The notes under the pieces are model-generated. The model saw only the letters and a list, made by a program, of their open reading frames with translations, ran no database searches and was not told the origin of the DNA. DNA of 64,000 nt from Siderastrea radians (Eukaryota; Cnidaria; Anthozoa; Scleractinia; Rhizangiidae): assembly GCA_964017195.1 (NCBI GenBank), contig OZ024890.1, positions 48,385,093 to 48,449,092 of the forward strand, given 5' to 3'. Shown here in pieces: positions 44,804 to 57,788 of this stretch (the first letter of the stretch is position 1; every line of letters starts with the position of its first letter). The position numbers were made by a program, and so were the translations under genes.

Positions 44804-47800
44804 TCTTGACTTGTAAACCTTAAATGTTTGCCAGCTTGTTTGAGGTCATAAAAAAAAACATTTTGGTGTATGGAAAATGACACCATTTCATTCAAGAAGA
44901 AGACATTTCATAGAAATGCCTATTATCCTAAGATATTTTTGTTAGATTCTTCGAATCTCCGGAAATGGCTGAAAGTTCACCCGTTCTAAAATACGGGATT
45001 TAAAAATGGGTACTACCGGCCCTGATAAATGCTAACATAAAAATTGAAAGCCGAATGGTCTTTCTCCCTGTTACTTTGTCAAGATCGATGTCTTTCGGAC
45101 TGAGTGAAGCACCGGCATAGGACTTTTTTCTGCAAAGAGTTTATTCGACTTATTTCCCTTTTCCATTTCCGGTGGTTTGATAGAAATTTGAAATACCTCA
45201 AATCGCGCTTCGTTTACTAAAGTTATTTCTTATGGAAGTTGCATTCAGTCGACTGACTTTATTTTGGTTTTAAAAGAAAAAACTTCTTATTTCACGTTTA
45301 ACATGAGTTACCCTATACTGGCTGCAAATAAATGGTTCACTGCTTCTCTACCTTATGTTTTTCGCTTAACTTTCTTTACATAGCTTACCTTACGGACGAT
45401 AGCTTGATAGTTGATCGCAAAAACACGTTAGTTTGCCGAAAATACAGCGCCCAAACGCCTGGTGTAATTATAATAATTAAGGCCTTTAAGGTGGTTGTTT
45501 TTCTTTTCATCACTGTAGCAAGCATGTATTTTGACATTTGTTTATGTTGGAAAAAAAATAAACTGAAAGTTTTATTAAGAACTTAATTCTACTAAATGGC
45601 ACTTGCTTATCGTCTTCTGATAAGCAGTGCAATTCAGCATACGGAACTATGATCAAGCTATTCAAACTAATGTTGTCTGTGGGCTCACACTCAAATAGCA
45701 CTTCAGATCGCCACAAAAATTGACAACAAATTTGCGTTAAAAGTCTCCCATGTAAACGGCCCCAAGGCCATGTTTTAAACTGGAATTGGTTGAGCTAATT
45801 AACCCTCTATCGCTAAAACGTTCGATTGTATAAGAAAAACGACCTATAATACTAAACATTTAGTTAAACTTGGGAAATCGTTTCACTAAGAGACACAGCT
45901 GATAAGTAAACTTTTAAGAAGGGGCCTCCTTTTTTATTATTATTGTTAAAATGAGTTCTGAGAAGGGCAAAAACATATGTACGCCCAAGAATATCAACTC
46001 TATTACTATTACAATCATTTCAGAGGGTATTGAGAAAAGGAATTATTAGCAGCATAGTGAGTGATGAGTTGACTAAATCGACACGGCGTTTAATTTTATT
46101 GCAAATGTTTACAAAACAAACACAGCAGAATGCAACCGGAAAATATTTTAAAATATAGTTTCTGCTCCAAAATGTTTGAAAGAAAAATGACGAAAACCTC
46201 GCTAGAACCAGCAGAAAATGTTCTTTAGCAGTGTTAAAGTTGATTTCCAACTTGTGAATTGGCTGAACGGACGAGTTATCCTATACTGGCTGCAAATAAA
46301 TAGTTTCATTGCTTCATAGTTTCACCAACCACCTTGTTCAATGGTATACCTGCCTTAGTTTATTAAGTTCAAATGTGTTTCCCGTAAGTACTGTCTTTAA
46401 GCTAGAGTTATGTATGTAGAGATGCAAAGATGGCTTTGGAAGTCTTTTGTTAAACAACGTTTTGATCGTATATGCTATGCTTAACACCACCGTGATCTCA
46501 ATTATTTTTCTGAGGGAGTTCTACATTAAACAACGTTTCTATCACTTAAGTTTTATAACAAAAAAAATTGAATGTTCGTGTTTCAAATATTCTTTTAGTA
46601 TAATAACACGGGTTTGGGGTTGTAAACTCTAAATTCGGCGTTCTTCTGTAAAAAGTTTCAATGATTTTATTATCAATAAAAAATCTTCTCTAATAGCCCT
46701 TTCCACAGTTAACTTTCCTCATTTTTGTCACAATGTATTTGAAAATAGGAAGTTTGAGCAGTTTCGGGCAGAAACTCCAAAATTGCCCGAAATTGTCTTA
46801 CATCCACGTTCAAATACATTGTAATACAAATAAGAAAGTTAACTGTGAAAATGGCTATTTTTTGCCAAAAACAGATGAAACCAATCTTTTTTTTTTTCAG
46901 TGCGAAACGATTAAGGTAGTTCGACAACATCTTCAGCAGGTAGCGTAGGTCTGAGTAAGTCGGCTTTATTGAGGGATAGATCATTCTCGCTTCCGCACTG
47001 TTTTGCATCTATGAAAACTGGCGCGCGTTAGTGTTTCGATGCTTCTCTAGCAGAAAAAAAGTATTTCCTATAAAATTATTGTTATGCTCGAAACTGCGTG
47101 CGTGAATTTCCGAGAAAAAGAAAAAGCTGAATCCTCCATAGCCCTTGAAGTTGACAAAACGGTTTGCGCAATATCACCGGATAGAAGATGATTAACACCG
47201 GTTTATTTGGCACAAGAGGTGAACAAGTACGTTTTGATAATATATCAAACATAAACATTATAGCCAACTATTAGACGTGCACTTTTTTTGGTGCAAAAAC
47301 ACGTTAGTTTGCCGAAATATAAGAGGAAAGCCTGATGGAATTATACTAATTAGAGCCTTCAAGGCTAGTTGTTTTCCTTTTCATCACTGTACTAAGCATG
47401 AGTTTCGACATTTGTTTATGCTGGAAACCAATAAATAGCACCTGCTTGTCTTTATCTGATAAGCAATGCAATACATCATGCACATTTATGATCAAGTTGT
47501 TTAAACTAGTGTTGTCTTTGGGCGCACACTAAAATAGCACTTCAGATCGCCGCTAAAATCTACCCCAAATTTGTGCGGTTTTACTCTATTGCAATGACAT
47601 TTTATCTTAAATATGATGAAAGTAATTGATTTTCACAGCTCCTGTTTCAAAATCATCCAAAACAAATCAACAATTGATTGCTAAGATTTGAAGTCTCCGA
47701 TCGTTTTGGCTTCTACCTAAACATCGATCAACCTCCAAAATTGCGTGCACTGGATCAGTATAGGTAACACATTTATGGGGCAGTTGTCACAGACAGATGA

Positions 47801-47854
47801 GTAGAACATTTATTATGGCACAGTTAAGAAAGGGCTCGTTTGGTTGGTATTATC
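44804..47854 (+). repeat. 3.05-kb array unit, copy B
   Basis: 3051 bp. Differs from A by scattered substitutions and several indels, such as a ~40-bp extra segment near 46090-46125 (TTTTATTGCAAATGTTTACA) and a gap near 47670 relative to A's 44560-44630. Confidence 0.85.
46696..46855. mobile_element. 160-bp palindromic MITE in array unit B
   Basis: Same element as 43581-43740, same length, few substitutions. Confidence 0.7.
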
Positions 47855-48957
47855 TTGACTTGTAAACCTTAAATGTTTGCCAGCTTGTTTGAGGTCGTAA
47901 AAAAAAACATTTTGGTGTATGGAAAATGACACCATTTCATTCAAGAAGAAGACATTTCATAGAAATGCCTATTATCCTAAGATATTTTTGTTAGATTCTT
48001 CGAATTTCCGGAAATGGCTGAAGGTTCACCCGTTCTAAAATACGGGATTTAAAAATGGGTACTACCGGCCCTGATAAATGCTAACATAAAAATTGAAAGC
48101 CGAATGGTCTTTCTCCCTGTTACTTTGTCAAGATCGGTGTCTTTCGGACTGAGTGAAGCACACACATGGCATAGGACTTTTTTCTGCAAAGAGTTTATTC
48201 GACTTATTTCCCTTTTCCATTTCCGGTGGTGTGATAGAAATTTGAAATACCTCAAATCGCGCTTCGTTTACTAACGTTATTTCTTATGGAAGTTGCATTC
48301 AGTCGACTGACTTTATTTTGGTTTTAAAAGAAAAACTTCTTATTTCACGTTTAACATGAGTTACCCTATACTGGCTGCAAATGAATGGTTCACTGCTTCT
48401 CTACCTTATGTGTTTCGCTTAACTTTCTTTACATAGCTTACCTTACGGACGATAGCTTGATAGTTGATCGCAAAAACACATTAGTTTGCCGAAAATACAG
48501 CGCCCAAAAGCCTGGTGTAATTATAATAATTAAGGCCTTTAAGGTGGTTGTTTTTCTTTTCATCACTGTAGCAAGCATGTATTTTGACATTTGTTTATGT
48601 TGGAAAAAAAATAAACTGAAAGTTTTATTAAGAACTTAATTCTACTAAATAGCACCTGCTTATTGTCATCTGATAAGCAGTGCAATACAGCATACGGAAC
48701 TATGATCAAGCTATTCAAACTAATGTTGTCTGTGGGCTCACACTCAAATAGCACTTCAGATCGCGACAAAAATCGACAGCAAATTTGCATTAAAGGTCTC
48801 CCATGTAAACGGTCCCAGGGCCATGTTTTAAATTGACAACTATGTTTAGACAAACAGGTGCGTCTGGAATTGGTTGAGCCAATTCACCCTCTATCGGTAA
48901 AACGTTTGATTGTATTAAAAAAAACGACCTATAATACTAAACGTTCAGTTAAAGTTA

Positions 48958-49371
48958 GGGGCTGTTCACATGATACCAGAATGAGTTTCATTCCGGAATG
49001 AATTTCGTCCCGGAATGAAGTTCGTTTCGCATTCACATGACAAAATCGACCGGCTCAGCCATCTTGAAGACGACCGTTTTGTCCTCCATTTTGAAAACGA
49101 TACGCATGCGCCACTCGCCCCAGACTACACGGTTTGCGTTTTCATCTCGAAATGGAGTTCGTTTTCAGTTTACATGATGATACCAGAATGAAATATCATA
49201 CCAGAACGAGAATTTCATTCGGATTGAAAACCGGAATGAACTCATTCCGAAATGACTTGTGCTGGGACGAAATTTCGTCTCGGTATCATGTAAACAGATA
49301 CAGAGAAATATATGGGAATGGAATGAACTCGTTCTGGAATGAAAGTTTTCCGGTATCATGTAAACGGCCCC
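48958..49371. mobile_element. Harbinger-like MITE, TTA duplication, in copy C
   Basis: Ends GGGGCTGTTCACATGATACC and reverse complement GGGGCCGTTTACATGATACC, flanked by TTA (48955-48957, 49372-49374). Units A and B show the uninterrupted site. The interior has repeated ATTCCGGAATGAA and GATACCAGAATGA motifs in both orientations. Confidence 0.85.
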
Positions 49372-49454
49372 TTAGGAAATCGTTTCACTAAGAGACACAG
49401 CTGATAAGTAAACGTTTAAGAAGGAACACGGAAGTGTGAGCAAGTTTTTCAAAC

Positions 49455-49745
49455 TAATGTTGTCTGTGGGCTCACACTCAAATAGCACTTCAGATCGCTA
49501 CAAAAATCGACACCAAAATTGCGTTAAAAGTCTCCCATGTAAACGGCCCCAAGGCCCTGTTTTAACTTGACAACTCTGCTTAGACGAACAGGTGCATCTG
49601 GAATTGGCTGAGCCAATTAACTCTTTATCGCTAGAACGTTCGACTGAATAAGAAAAACGACCAGTCGTACTAAACGTTAAGTTAAACTTGGGAAATCGTT
49701 TCACTAAGAGACACAGTTGATAAGTAAACTTTTAGGAAGGGGCTT
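49455..49745 (+). repeat. Second copy of a ~290-bp segment inside unit C
   Basis: Repeats 48710-48960 plus the end of the unit (CTCACACTCAAATAGCACTT, CTCCCATGTAAACGG, GACAAACAGGTGC-like). About 85-90% alike by eye. Confidence 0.7.
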
Positions 49746-51188
49746 CGTTTATTTTTCAGGTGTTTGGATGCTTTCAAAAAATATGACCATTTAGAAGCTC
49801 TAGACAAGTGCAATCCTCTAAAGATACTAAAAAAAAGCTATATTTTACAAAAAAGCTATTTTTGTAACCGTTTTTGTTTTGGTAAGCTCAAACGAGCCTT
49901 CAAACACAAAACTGACGGAGTTTCCGTTACTGGCAGTTACCAGAATTCGCGTTACTGTGAACACCCAAACAAACAGTGTTCAATCCAGAAATTAGTCAAA
50001 GTGGGTCATATGTCCCACATGTTATTTTAAATTGGGTCATTTTAAAAATGGTCTGGGTCATGAACAGTTGTGGTAGTTGCTGAAGCTGTTGGCTTGTGAA
50101 GTTGACTAGTAGTGATACTTATCGAACTCTCTTCCGATCTTTCACCATCCTTCTCCGGTCCTTCTTCATCGTTCTCAAGAGGTTCAACGGCCGTTCTCTT
50201 TTCGATAAAAAATGTTAGCTTTTGTAGTCGTTTCATGTTAATTTTACAAAGAAGAACAACCGAACCGTGAAAAACGTCGATGGCCCAAGGAACGCTTGCA
50301 AAACGTCGAAATTACGGGGCTCTAGTCTCTCTCGGAATTGTGTGGAACGCCTGACACAAAAAGTACTCGTAAGCGCACGTTTTTACTTTTATTTATTGCC
50401 AAATGCCCGCTACTTTGTAAGTACTTCTATGTGAGGTAACTTGTTTTCTTGCGTAAGTATGACACCACGATAATTTCATTTTGCGCCAGGATATAATTTA
50501 CCGCGTCAATGACGCAAAGACGCGGCCTAGATTGAACACTGAAACAAACTGGACTAAGGATGAAAAAGGAGCTTATTGCGTAACATAACACTCATTCAAA
50601 CGTCATCATTCGAGTATTTTTTATTTAAACTCTTGGCACTTCAATACATTTAGAATGCATGAGTTCAGTGTCGCACGGTTGTTCAGGTTAGTGCTCTATT
50701 CACTTCTCGTGTCGTCCTAGCGTTTTCAGTCTGTTGATAAGGTCTCTACCTTGGCCAGTACCACGGATTTTATTGTTATTAAACGGTTTTATCTCGAGAA
50801 GTACGTTTTAGAATCCTCATCACTCAGGGTAACATTTACCATTGGTTTCTGAGAAATCCATTTTATTCGAATGGCATCACGCACTAGGAAGAAAAAAGAA
50901 TAATATTTAGATTTTTGTAAGAGCCTCGCATGTCTTACAGCACTTACGTCTAACAAAACATCTTGGCCAAGATCGTTAATTTATTAAAATCTCATAAATC
51001 AACAGAACCTGTTAGTTCTTTTGAACAAATGTAATTTACGCAACAACGAGGTTTTGGCCTTAAATATATTAAAGCTTTTGGTACCAAGTTAAGGCGGTTG
51101 TTAGTGCAGCCATGTCACCTACCACAAAAACAAAAACACACACGCGATATAACACCCCCTAACGAACTTCGTGGCAAAGAAACAAGAC
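49746..51188. other. Noncoding stretch, nothing recognised
   Basis: No coding or RNA gene seen. A minus frame at 50042-50236 is rich in Glu, Ser and Thr and unrecognised. Confidence 0.4.
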
Positions 51189-51193
51189 TAATA

Positions 51194-52816
51194 TATAGAT
51201 TTAGCCAAGCCTAAAATCGGAGCCGCCAAGGAATAAACTGGTTGTCATTTCTCAAAAATAGTCCTGAAACTTTTTGGTCTGAAATATATTTCGGGGTTTT
51301 CTTTGGCTTGTTTGCTTTCGAAAAGTGTTTCTCAAAAAGCCCGAAAGTGTTCCGAATTGTCCTCCAATATTTTGATGATCTGTTCTGTAAAACCAAGCTC
51401 GAAAGGTCATTCTAGAGGCTCTCAGCACAGCTTGATTACATATTTTTTTCGGGCATCATACTAAACACGTATTTTACCCACGAGCCGTCTTCCTTGGTTT
51501 TTGCAATGTTTCCATGTCCTGTCATTAACTGTCAAGGCTTGTCAAATCTCCTTGAATTATTGGCTGTTCACTTGAATGAACTTGAAACGGCGCTCATTTA
51601 CAACAACAAAATAAAACTTATTTTGAAGTAAATGGGTTATCTTCATCGCGTTCGGATGTTCAGCTAACAAATAACATGGACTGCTACTATTAGTCTGGTA
51701 AAAAATTTATACCATCAAGATTGAAAACAAACAAACGCCAAACATGCTTTAAATTATGGCATAAGTTTTGCGGATGCGAAGTAAGCCTATATAAAGTTAG
51801 GCGCTTTGAGGAACGCAGAAACTTTTTTCGGAAGCTTTTCTGATAAAATAGCTTTAAACCGACAACTGCTTCGCTTAAAAGATTATTACTATTGAAAACT
51901 TCTAGGACAAAAAAATCGACAATCAAAATTGAATTAAGCAATTATTTGCCGTAATCTCATTGAAGTGATGCTTGTGCAGTTGCATTGCGACTGTACTTTG
52001 ACCTACTGTTATGATTAAACAAACACAAAATAATAAACAGGGAAATCAATTTTGAAAAAGTTTTTTCGAAAACGCGTAAGTTTATACTTAAATGCAATTC
52101 GCGTTACACTTCCAGCATCGTGGGTCCGTCCACGCGAGTAAAATCGGCTGTGCATGGCAAAATATTCAAGACTACATCTGTCACAAATCTGAGCGCGTTT
52201 TCTTATAATTTTTTAAAGTCAAAAGTAAATGACACACTTCTAATGACATAAATTAAATTTCAATTTCAAAATGTAATTTCTTTGACCGTAATACTCAAAA
52301 TCATGCACCTTAAACCCTTTAAAAACTTCACTTACTCGGTTGTGTTTCAGAACAGGGCAAGCTCTCCGCCGTGAAGAAAACGAAGCAATGAAGTCCTTTA
52401 AAGGCAGCTTTCGTAACTTGAACTTTTCGCCTTCTACCAGTATTCTTTTGAACTTTTTCTTTCCATTTAAAGCTTTTAGATGTTTTTTTTCCTCAAGTTT
52501 AAAACTACAGCACTGTAGAACAATCGTTTTGCTAAATAAACTTAAGCTTTTAAGGAAACCTCTTTTTTAAAAGCGACGATGGTCATGCGATTTCCCGCCA
52601 AGAAAAACGCCGGTTGCCCAAAAGCACCGCGCGATTTCCTGCCAAGAAAAGATGGCAGTAGCCATCCCCCCTCGGGTTGTCTTGGGACTCCCCTCCCCCT
52701 CCCCCAGAGTCTGTTCGGGCGGGCCGCGTACGCTGACTTCACAACCAAAATTTCTCGGATCGACAGGTTACCAAAGTTGCTTAGGAATGGAGCTCCGCTG
52801 GCTCCGCTGGCTCCGC
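51194..52816 (-). mobile_element. TATTA-flanked repeat family, copy 3, uninterrupted
   Basis: 1623 bp, inverted relative to copy 2. It aligns with 32688-33973 and 40788-40967 with no gap where the 6.8-kb and 0.7-kb insertions sit in copy 2, so it is the empty-site reference. Flanks read TAATA (51189-51193) and TATTA (52817-52821). No recognised protein. Confidence 0.8.
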
Positions 52817-52821
52817 TATTA

Positions 52822-54022
52822 ATGTTTATGCTGGCTGTACTGTGACAGTTTGAAACAGAAACATTTCTTGCTCGGCAATTTTTGAATTGTAACTAGAAAG
52901 CACAATCATAGCCAACGAAGAAATGTTTTTGGTAGTTTCACCAATACTTTTTAAATCACCAGTCCAGAACGGTTCTTGAACTTCGTGGTGCAAGCTTTAG
53001 GTATGTTCAGTCACAATCTTCGCATCTCCATTTTGCCGTTAAAACGAATCCCACTGAAACTATATCTCAGGAAATCGAAATTTCGCTTTAAAATCTTACA
53101 GCAACTCCGAACTATAAACAAACTTTTATTTTTCTTTTAAACGAAGAAACTTTGTCAAGACGATGTATTCAAACGTAAATTTAGGAGCCCTCCCTGGGTT
53201 AACGCTTCCATATTTTTACGTCGCTCAACATACACACCAACGTGATGAAAAGTGTGACCGTGTGCCACAATATTTTGACTATTGCGTTACTGGATGACGT
53301 AATGTTTTAAAACTCTGAAAACTCAGCTTATCTTTCGAATCGCTTTATATTTATCCCGCTAAAAACAAATTCAACTAAAACGTCAAGTGTCGGGATAAAT
53401 TTGCCCACAACTGGGAATGTTTACACGGAGACGACAGATTGATGTCAGATTATTGCTGGGCCTAGAGCGTGAATACAAACAGTGAGCATAGCAGTAAAAT
53501 CAAAAAAGCTTGATAAACACGAGAAGATCGTCGGGGAAAGCGAAAGTGTCACTCCACGCTCAAACACGTTAAGGCATATCTCATGACGTCGACATGATGT
53601 TTAAATCCGGTTTCCTAACCCAGCAATCCCCTTACAAAAGGCAAACAAGTTGACTCGGAATTTGCAACGATTTTCGAAAAATCGTTTCTAAAAACGAACA
53701 ATTAGCTTTGGAAATGCAAAAGTAGTACGAAACAAAGTAAACATGTTGTGAGAATTGGCGAAATTAGTAGTGGTCGTTTCTCTTTTCTGTGATATGGCAA
53801 TTTCGCCGTTATAAAGCGGTGAAACATTCATTGAAACAAATGTGTCAAATGTGTCAAAATTAAACTCGTTTCTCTTCGGGTCACAATGTGACGAGTCCGT
53901 CTTTATCACGCCGTGAAATATTAATTTGTATTTTGCTTTAGACAGAATCAAATGTATCAGGTACCATTGAGTTGAACTCACTTGCGCATGCGTTACATGT
54001 AAGAAGTGTACCGCTACCTGAA
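52822..54022. other. Noncoding stretch, nothing recognised
   Basis: No family recognised; a 114-codon minus frame at 53688-54032 shows no domain features. Confidence 0.4.
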
Positions 54023-55324
54023 TAGCCTGCAACGTAGTCGTTTTTAGGGGAGTCGTATTACCCTCCTCCCCACAAACGCCTCCTTACCGAAGTTCAACAT
54101 TCCTTTCCTCCGCTTAACCAATCCCATTGTACCAACTTATGGCTGGAAGGTTGACCTTGACCGCAGGACGCTTTCCCGGAAACACATGCAGGGACGCGTA
54201 GCATAAATTTTAAAATGTAAAGTACAATGTAACCTCAAAATCGTTCTTGAATACAGGAATAACTAAGTTTCCTAAGCTCTCAAATGGCACGTTAAACTCC
54301 AAAATACGTGCTTAAATTTTGCAGAAATAAATTTATTTATGTGCGCGATAAACTCTGTTTAGCCATAAAATTTATGATATCGCGTTTTAACCCGCGCGGC
54401 ACTTTATGAAACTAAATTTATCCAAAAGCATTTAATGCAGGGATAATTATAACTACATTCTCTGAGCTTTCAAATGGTATATTTGACTTAGAAATGCAGG
54501 GATATCTATACTCTATAAGCTTTCAAATGTAATACACTCTTTTTTAGAAGAACGCGTAAAATTTCACTGAGCCTCAGGATGTTCTTATTTTAGCCCATAC
54601 ATTTTCTTAAATTTTGGGGCAAATCTCAGCCTCAGCGTTCTTACAAAAATGGTTCTTATAAATAAAAGAGTGTATTAAACTTAGAAATCTGGGGACAGAT
54701 TTGAAAACTGATAAATTTAACGTAAGAGATAAGCTATGTGTAATCACAAATAGTGCAGTGGTTGTAAACTAGACTACACGTTATAAACTACGACTAGCAC
54801 TCCCTTCTGCTTAGGGCCTGGGGAATGTCATACGAGAATGCGAGAAGAGCATGCGAATGCGCGTTCTAGTAACCTCCTTCGCCCTTCGATGCAAGATAAA
54901 AGAAACCGGCGTTAATAGATATGCCAGCGGAGAGATTTCTGCGATTTCTGCTGAAATGCACGTGGTTGTTGTGCTATGTGTGATATTTTCATCTCATTTA
55001 TCGGTTTATCATCTCGCTCGGTCCTTTCTCGTCTTACTCTTTGTCTTTTCAAGACGTAGAAATCTCTTATATCCCTTGGCATTTCATTGGCTCCAGCAGT
55101 TTGGGAAGCGCTGAAGTCTTCATCGACCGTCTTACACAGGAAATATAGAAGTGTACATTATAACGATTAATTTGATTGGTCATTATCGGACAATACCTAA
55201 AGGATGATTGGTTAGATTGCCTAGCAAGTAAAACAATGGGAAAGGAATGTTGAACTCCGGTAAGCAGGCGTTTGTGGGGAGGAGGGTAATACGACTCCCC
55301 TAAAAACGATTGCGTGGGAGGCTA
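54023..55324. mobile_element. 1.3-kb element with ~100-bp inverted ends
   Basis: Left arm 54023-54128 and right arm 55232-55324 are reverse complements, including AGGGGAGTCGTATTACCCTC and CCCACAAACGCCT; the outer ends start TAGCCT. No transposase recognised. A mariner-like MITE is nested at 54535-54672. Target duplication not clear. Confidence 0.65.
54535..54672. mobile_element. 138-bp mariner-like MITE, TA duplication
   Basis: CACTCTTTTTTAGAAGAAC on the left faces the reverse complement CACTCTTTTATTTATAAGAAC on the right, with TA at 54533-54534 and 54673-54674. Nested inside the 1.3-kb element. Confidence 0.6.
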
Positions 55325-56399
55325 CTACCTTAACCGCTACCACAAGGTTAACAGGGTTTGTCTGTGTCATATAAGCATGGAACGTTGACGACCATAGGTA
55401 GTGACGTTGTAATTGTGATGTGACATGGTTAAGTTTTGTTAACCTTACTATGACGCCACGATTGCATTGACGTCATAACCGGAACCGCAAGTTTAAAGCA
55501 ACCGCTAAGAGAAAGCCGGAAGTTTGCAGAGAGTGTGTTGCTCGAGACAAAACTGGATGACTAAGGCAAGCGACTTAGAAAAAAAACAAGAAAAGCACCA
55601 GGGGTATTAGACCCCGCAGTTGTTCTCCTTCCCCTCAGGGAGCAAAATATATAACGGTCACTCAAAAAATGAGTCGAAGTGATGTAGCGACGAATATATG
55701 TTTGGCCGAGCGAAAACCGGGAGTCTGGGGCAAGTGACCACGAAAAATGGGTATGCCCCGTCCTGACGGTGGGATAAAAACCGAGCCCAATTTATACACC
55801 GGCGGTCGACCTATGGCGATGGCAGGTGAAAGAGAAACAACGGGGGTTCCACGCACATCAACGTATCGTAGCTACTGCACTTTTCACCGCTTGTTGCGCT
55901 CACTCGTGAAAGATGGCGGATTAGGCGATTGGTGGAGATAAATCTGCCCACTCTTCGCTCAGGATCGAGCCATCTGAAGCTTCACAACGTACTGTCCACA
56001 TGTTTTGCCAATGCGACATTTATTGAATCTATTTCTAAGGCAGATGTCCCATTACTCGTCAAAAGCTTAGTCATGCAAACGTCGGCCACCGAACGGTCTG
56101 AGGGCCCGGTGTTGAACGGTAAGGCCGTAATTTCGAACACAAACTTCTGCCCAAACCGTTAACCTAACGGCAGCTTTGGATTCCTCGAGTAAGCCACAAG
56201 CCAAAAGGCCAAGTGTGGAAAGTCCTCGCGCTTCAGATGACACCGAAGATGAGGGATGCTATTTCTTTGCTATTGCAAGTTTTTCATGATGGGAAGAAAG
56301 CACTAAACTGAGTCAGTCATTAGAGTCCACCAGAAAATCATGACCAACATTCGACAGAAAGATTCCTGAAGAATTTTTTTGAAATGTGATTGCTGAGAT
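55325..56399. other. Mostly noncoding, possible decayed coding near right end
   Basis: A frame ending at 56162 includes ISKADVPLLVKSLVMQTSAT, which looks protein-like (amphipathic helix) but is unrecognised. It may belong with the next fragment. Confidence 0.3.
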
Positions 56400-56661
56400 T
56401 AAAGCAGCAGATAAAGATTAAAAGCTCATCCAGGCCATGGCTCTAGATGCCTTTAGGTCTTCTATGCAATAGAGTTGAAAAAAGGTTGATCCTGTAACTT
56501 TGGAGCAACTTCAGGGTCTCCAATTTGCCCTTACACGTGCAATTAAAATGACTAAAGAACATCAGCTTTCATACCCTCCAAAAGACTGGTATAAGCTAGA
56601 TCCATTTAACGAAAACTTACAAACCCCTTCTCAAAACAAATACCGCAGCCAGATGCAATAA
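56400..56661 (+). pseudogene. Unrecognised coding-like fragment
   Basis: Reads IKAADKD, AMALDAFRSSMQ, two stops, then VDPVTLEQLQGLQFALTRAI and EHQLSYPPKDWYKLDPFNEN before TAA at 56659-56661. Composition and the compact C-terminal end with YPPKDWYKLDPFN look like genuine protein rather than chance. Family not recognised; could be transposon-derived. Confidence 0.3.
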
Positions 56662-57567
56662 GTCGTTTTAACTCACTAAAGCGACTTTTGTGATCGTTGA
56701 GTTAAGTTCAGCCACCGTGAGACAAACGACACGTACATCGCTCAGCGTAATCAAACACCCCGATTTCAAACAGTATGTTTGGTAAAGTAGGGAGGGCTAT
56801 TTCAACCAAACCAACACAGCTGAAAAGTAGGTACCATAGAAATGTCATCACAGAAAGAAACCTTGCTTCCTAACCTTAATGAAATGCATAGAACTCTGTG
56901 AAATTGGCTAATTTCGACGATGTCCAAGTTTTGCCTCGATTTTGAGACTCGTCAACATGAAAGCTTGGCATCAAATTCTCTCGCAGTCAGATCATTTTCA
57001 CGAGATCAGCTTGTTAGCGTTCGAATTTTGCTCGATGATCATACAAAAGGAAAATATTCTCCCACCCAAACTCTGGCTTAATGTAGAGCATGAATCAGGT
57101 TATCATGATTAATTTGTATTTCCGTCTCATAGCAGTCGTTCATTGAAATTTTTTCACGACGAAACGATGCACATCGAGTGATGATAACGTAACCGCCACG
57201 TTTACCTCTAACTGGGTTTGATCGCAGAAGTGTTTGTAGTGCATCGTTCCCCGAAGAGTCGTACCACGACAAGGTACTTAAGCGAAAAGAGGGATAAGTG
57301 TTGGTCACAGTTGGATTCCCACCGCTATGAGTTCTTTCTACGTGACGTCACGGAGTCGTACCAACAAGGCCGAGTTTCCTAGCAACCAAGTCAATGCCTT
57401 CAAGATTCCACTCCCTCACCCGTTCCGACTCCCTAACAGTGGATGAAAAGTAGGATTGAAAAGCATTTCCCTACCCGATTTCAAGGAGAATATTTATGAC
57501 ATGGTGAAAAAGAGAAATACATCTTCAGTATGACTTGGCAACCAAACGGTCCCAAGCGAAGGAGGAG

Positions 57568-57788
57568 GAACAGAAGATCGACTACGTACAGGAAGTTTCG
57601 CATCCCTGGTGAACAATCTCAAAGACCTCGACTCCGTCTTGGACGCCGTGCATCTTATGAACGCTGTCATTGCTTTCATGAAACGAGAGCAGAACAACGA
57701 GGCCGTGCAAGAGGGAAACTTCTTCACATACAATGGAAAACACACATGCATCGTCGGATCGAAAAGAAAGAATAAGAGGAACTTTTGA
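57568..57788 (+). pseudogene. Unrecognised coding-like fragment
   Basis: A ~73-codon open stretch reads SFASLVNNLKDLDSVLDAVH, LMNAVIAFMKREQNNEAVQE and GNFFTYNGKHTCIVGSKRKN, ending NKRNF and TGA 57786-57788. Regular helical heptad-like spacing and a basic tail suggest a real protein end. No start or family found. Confidence 0.3.

Larger units (their letters stand above)
47855..49745 (+). repeat. Array unit, copy C (truncated, with insertion and internal duplication)
   Basis: Follows A and B from TCTTGACTTG through the equivalent of A 42825, then stops matching near 49745. It contains a Harbinger-like MITE at 48958-49371 and an internal duplicate of a ~290-bp segment (48710-48960 repeated at 49455-49745). 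Confidence 0.8.

Noticed and set aside
57530..57775. Arg-rich frame (RRRRNRRSTTYRKFRI) as a nuclear protein
   Set aside because: Out-of-frame reading of the more protein-like frame ending at 57788.
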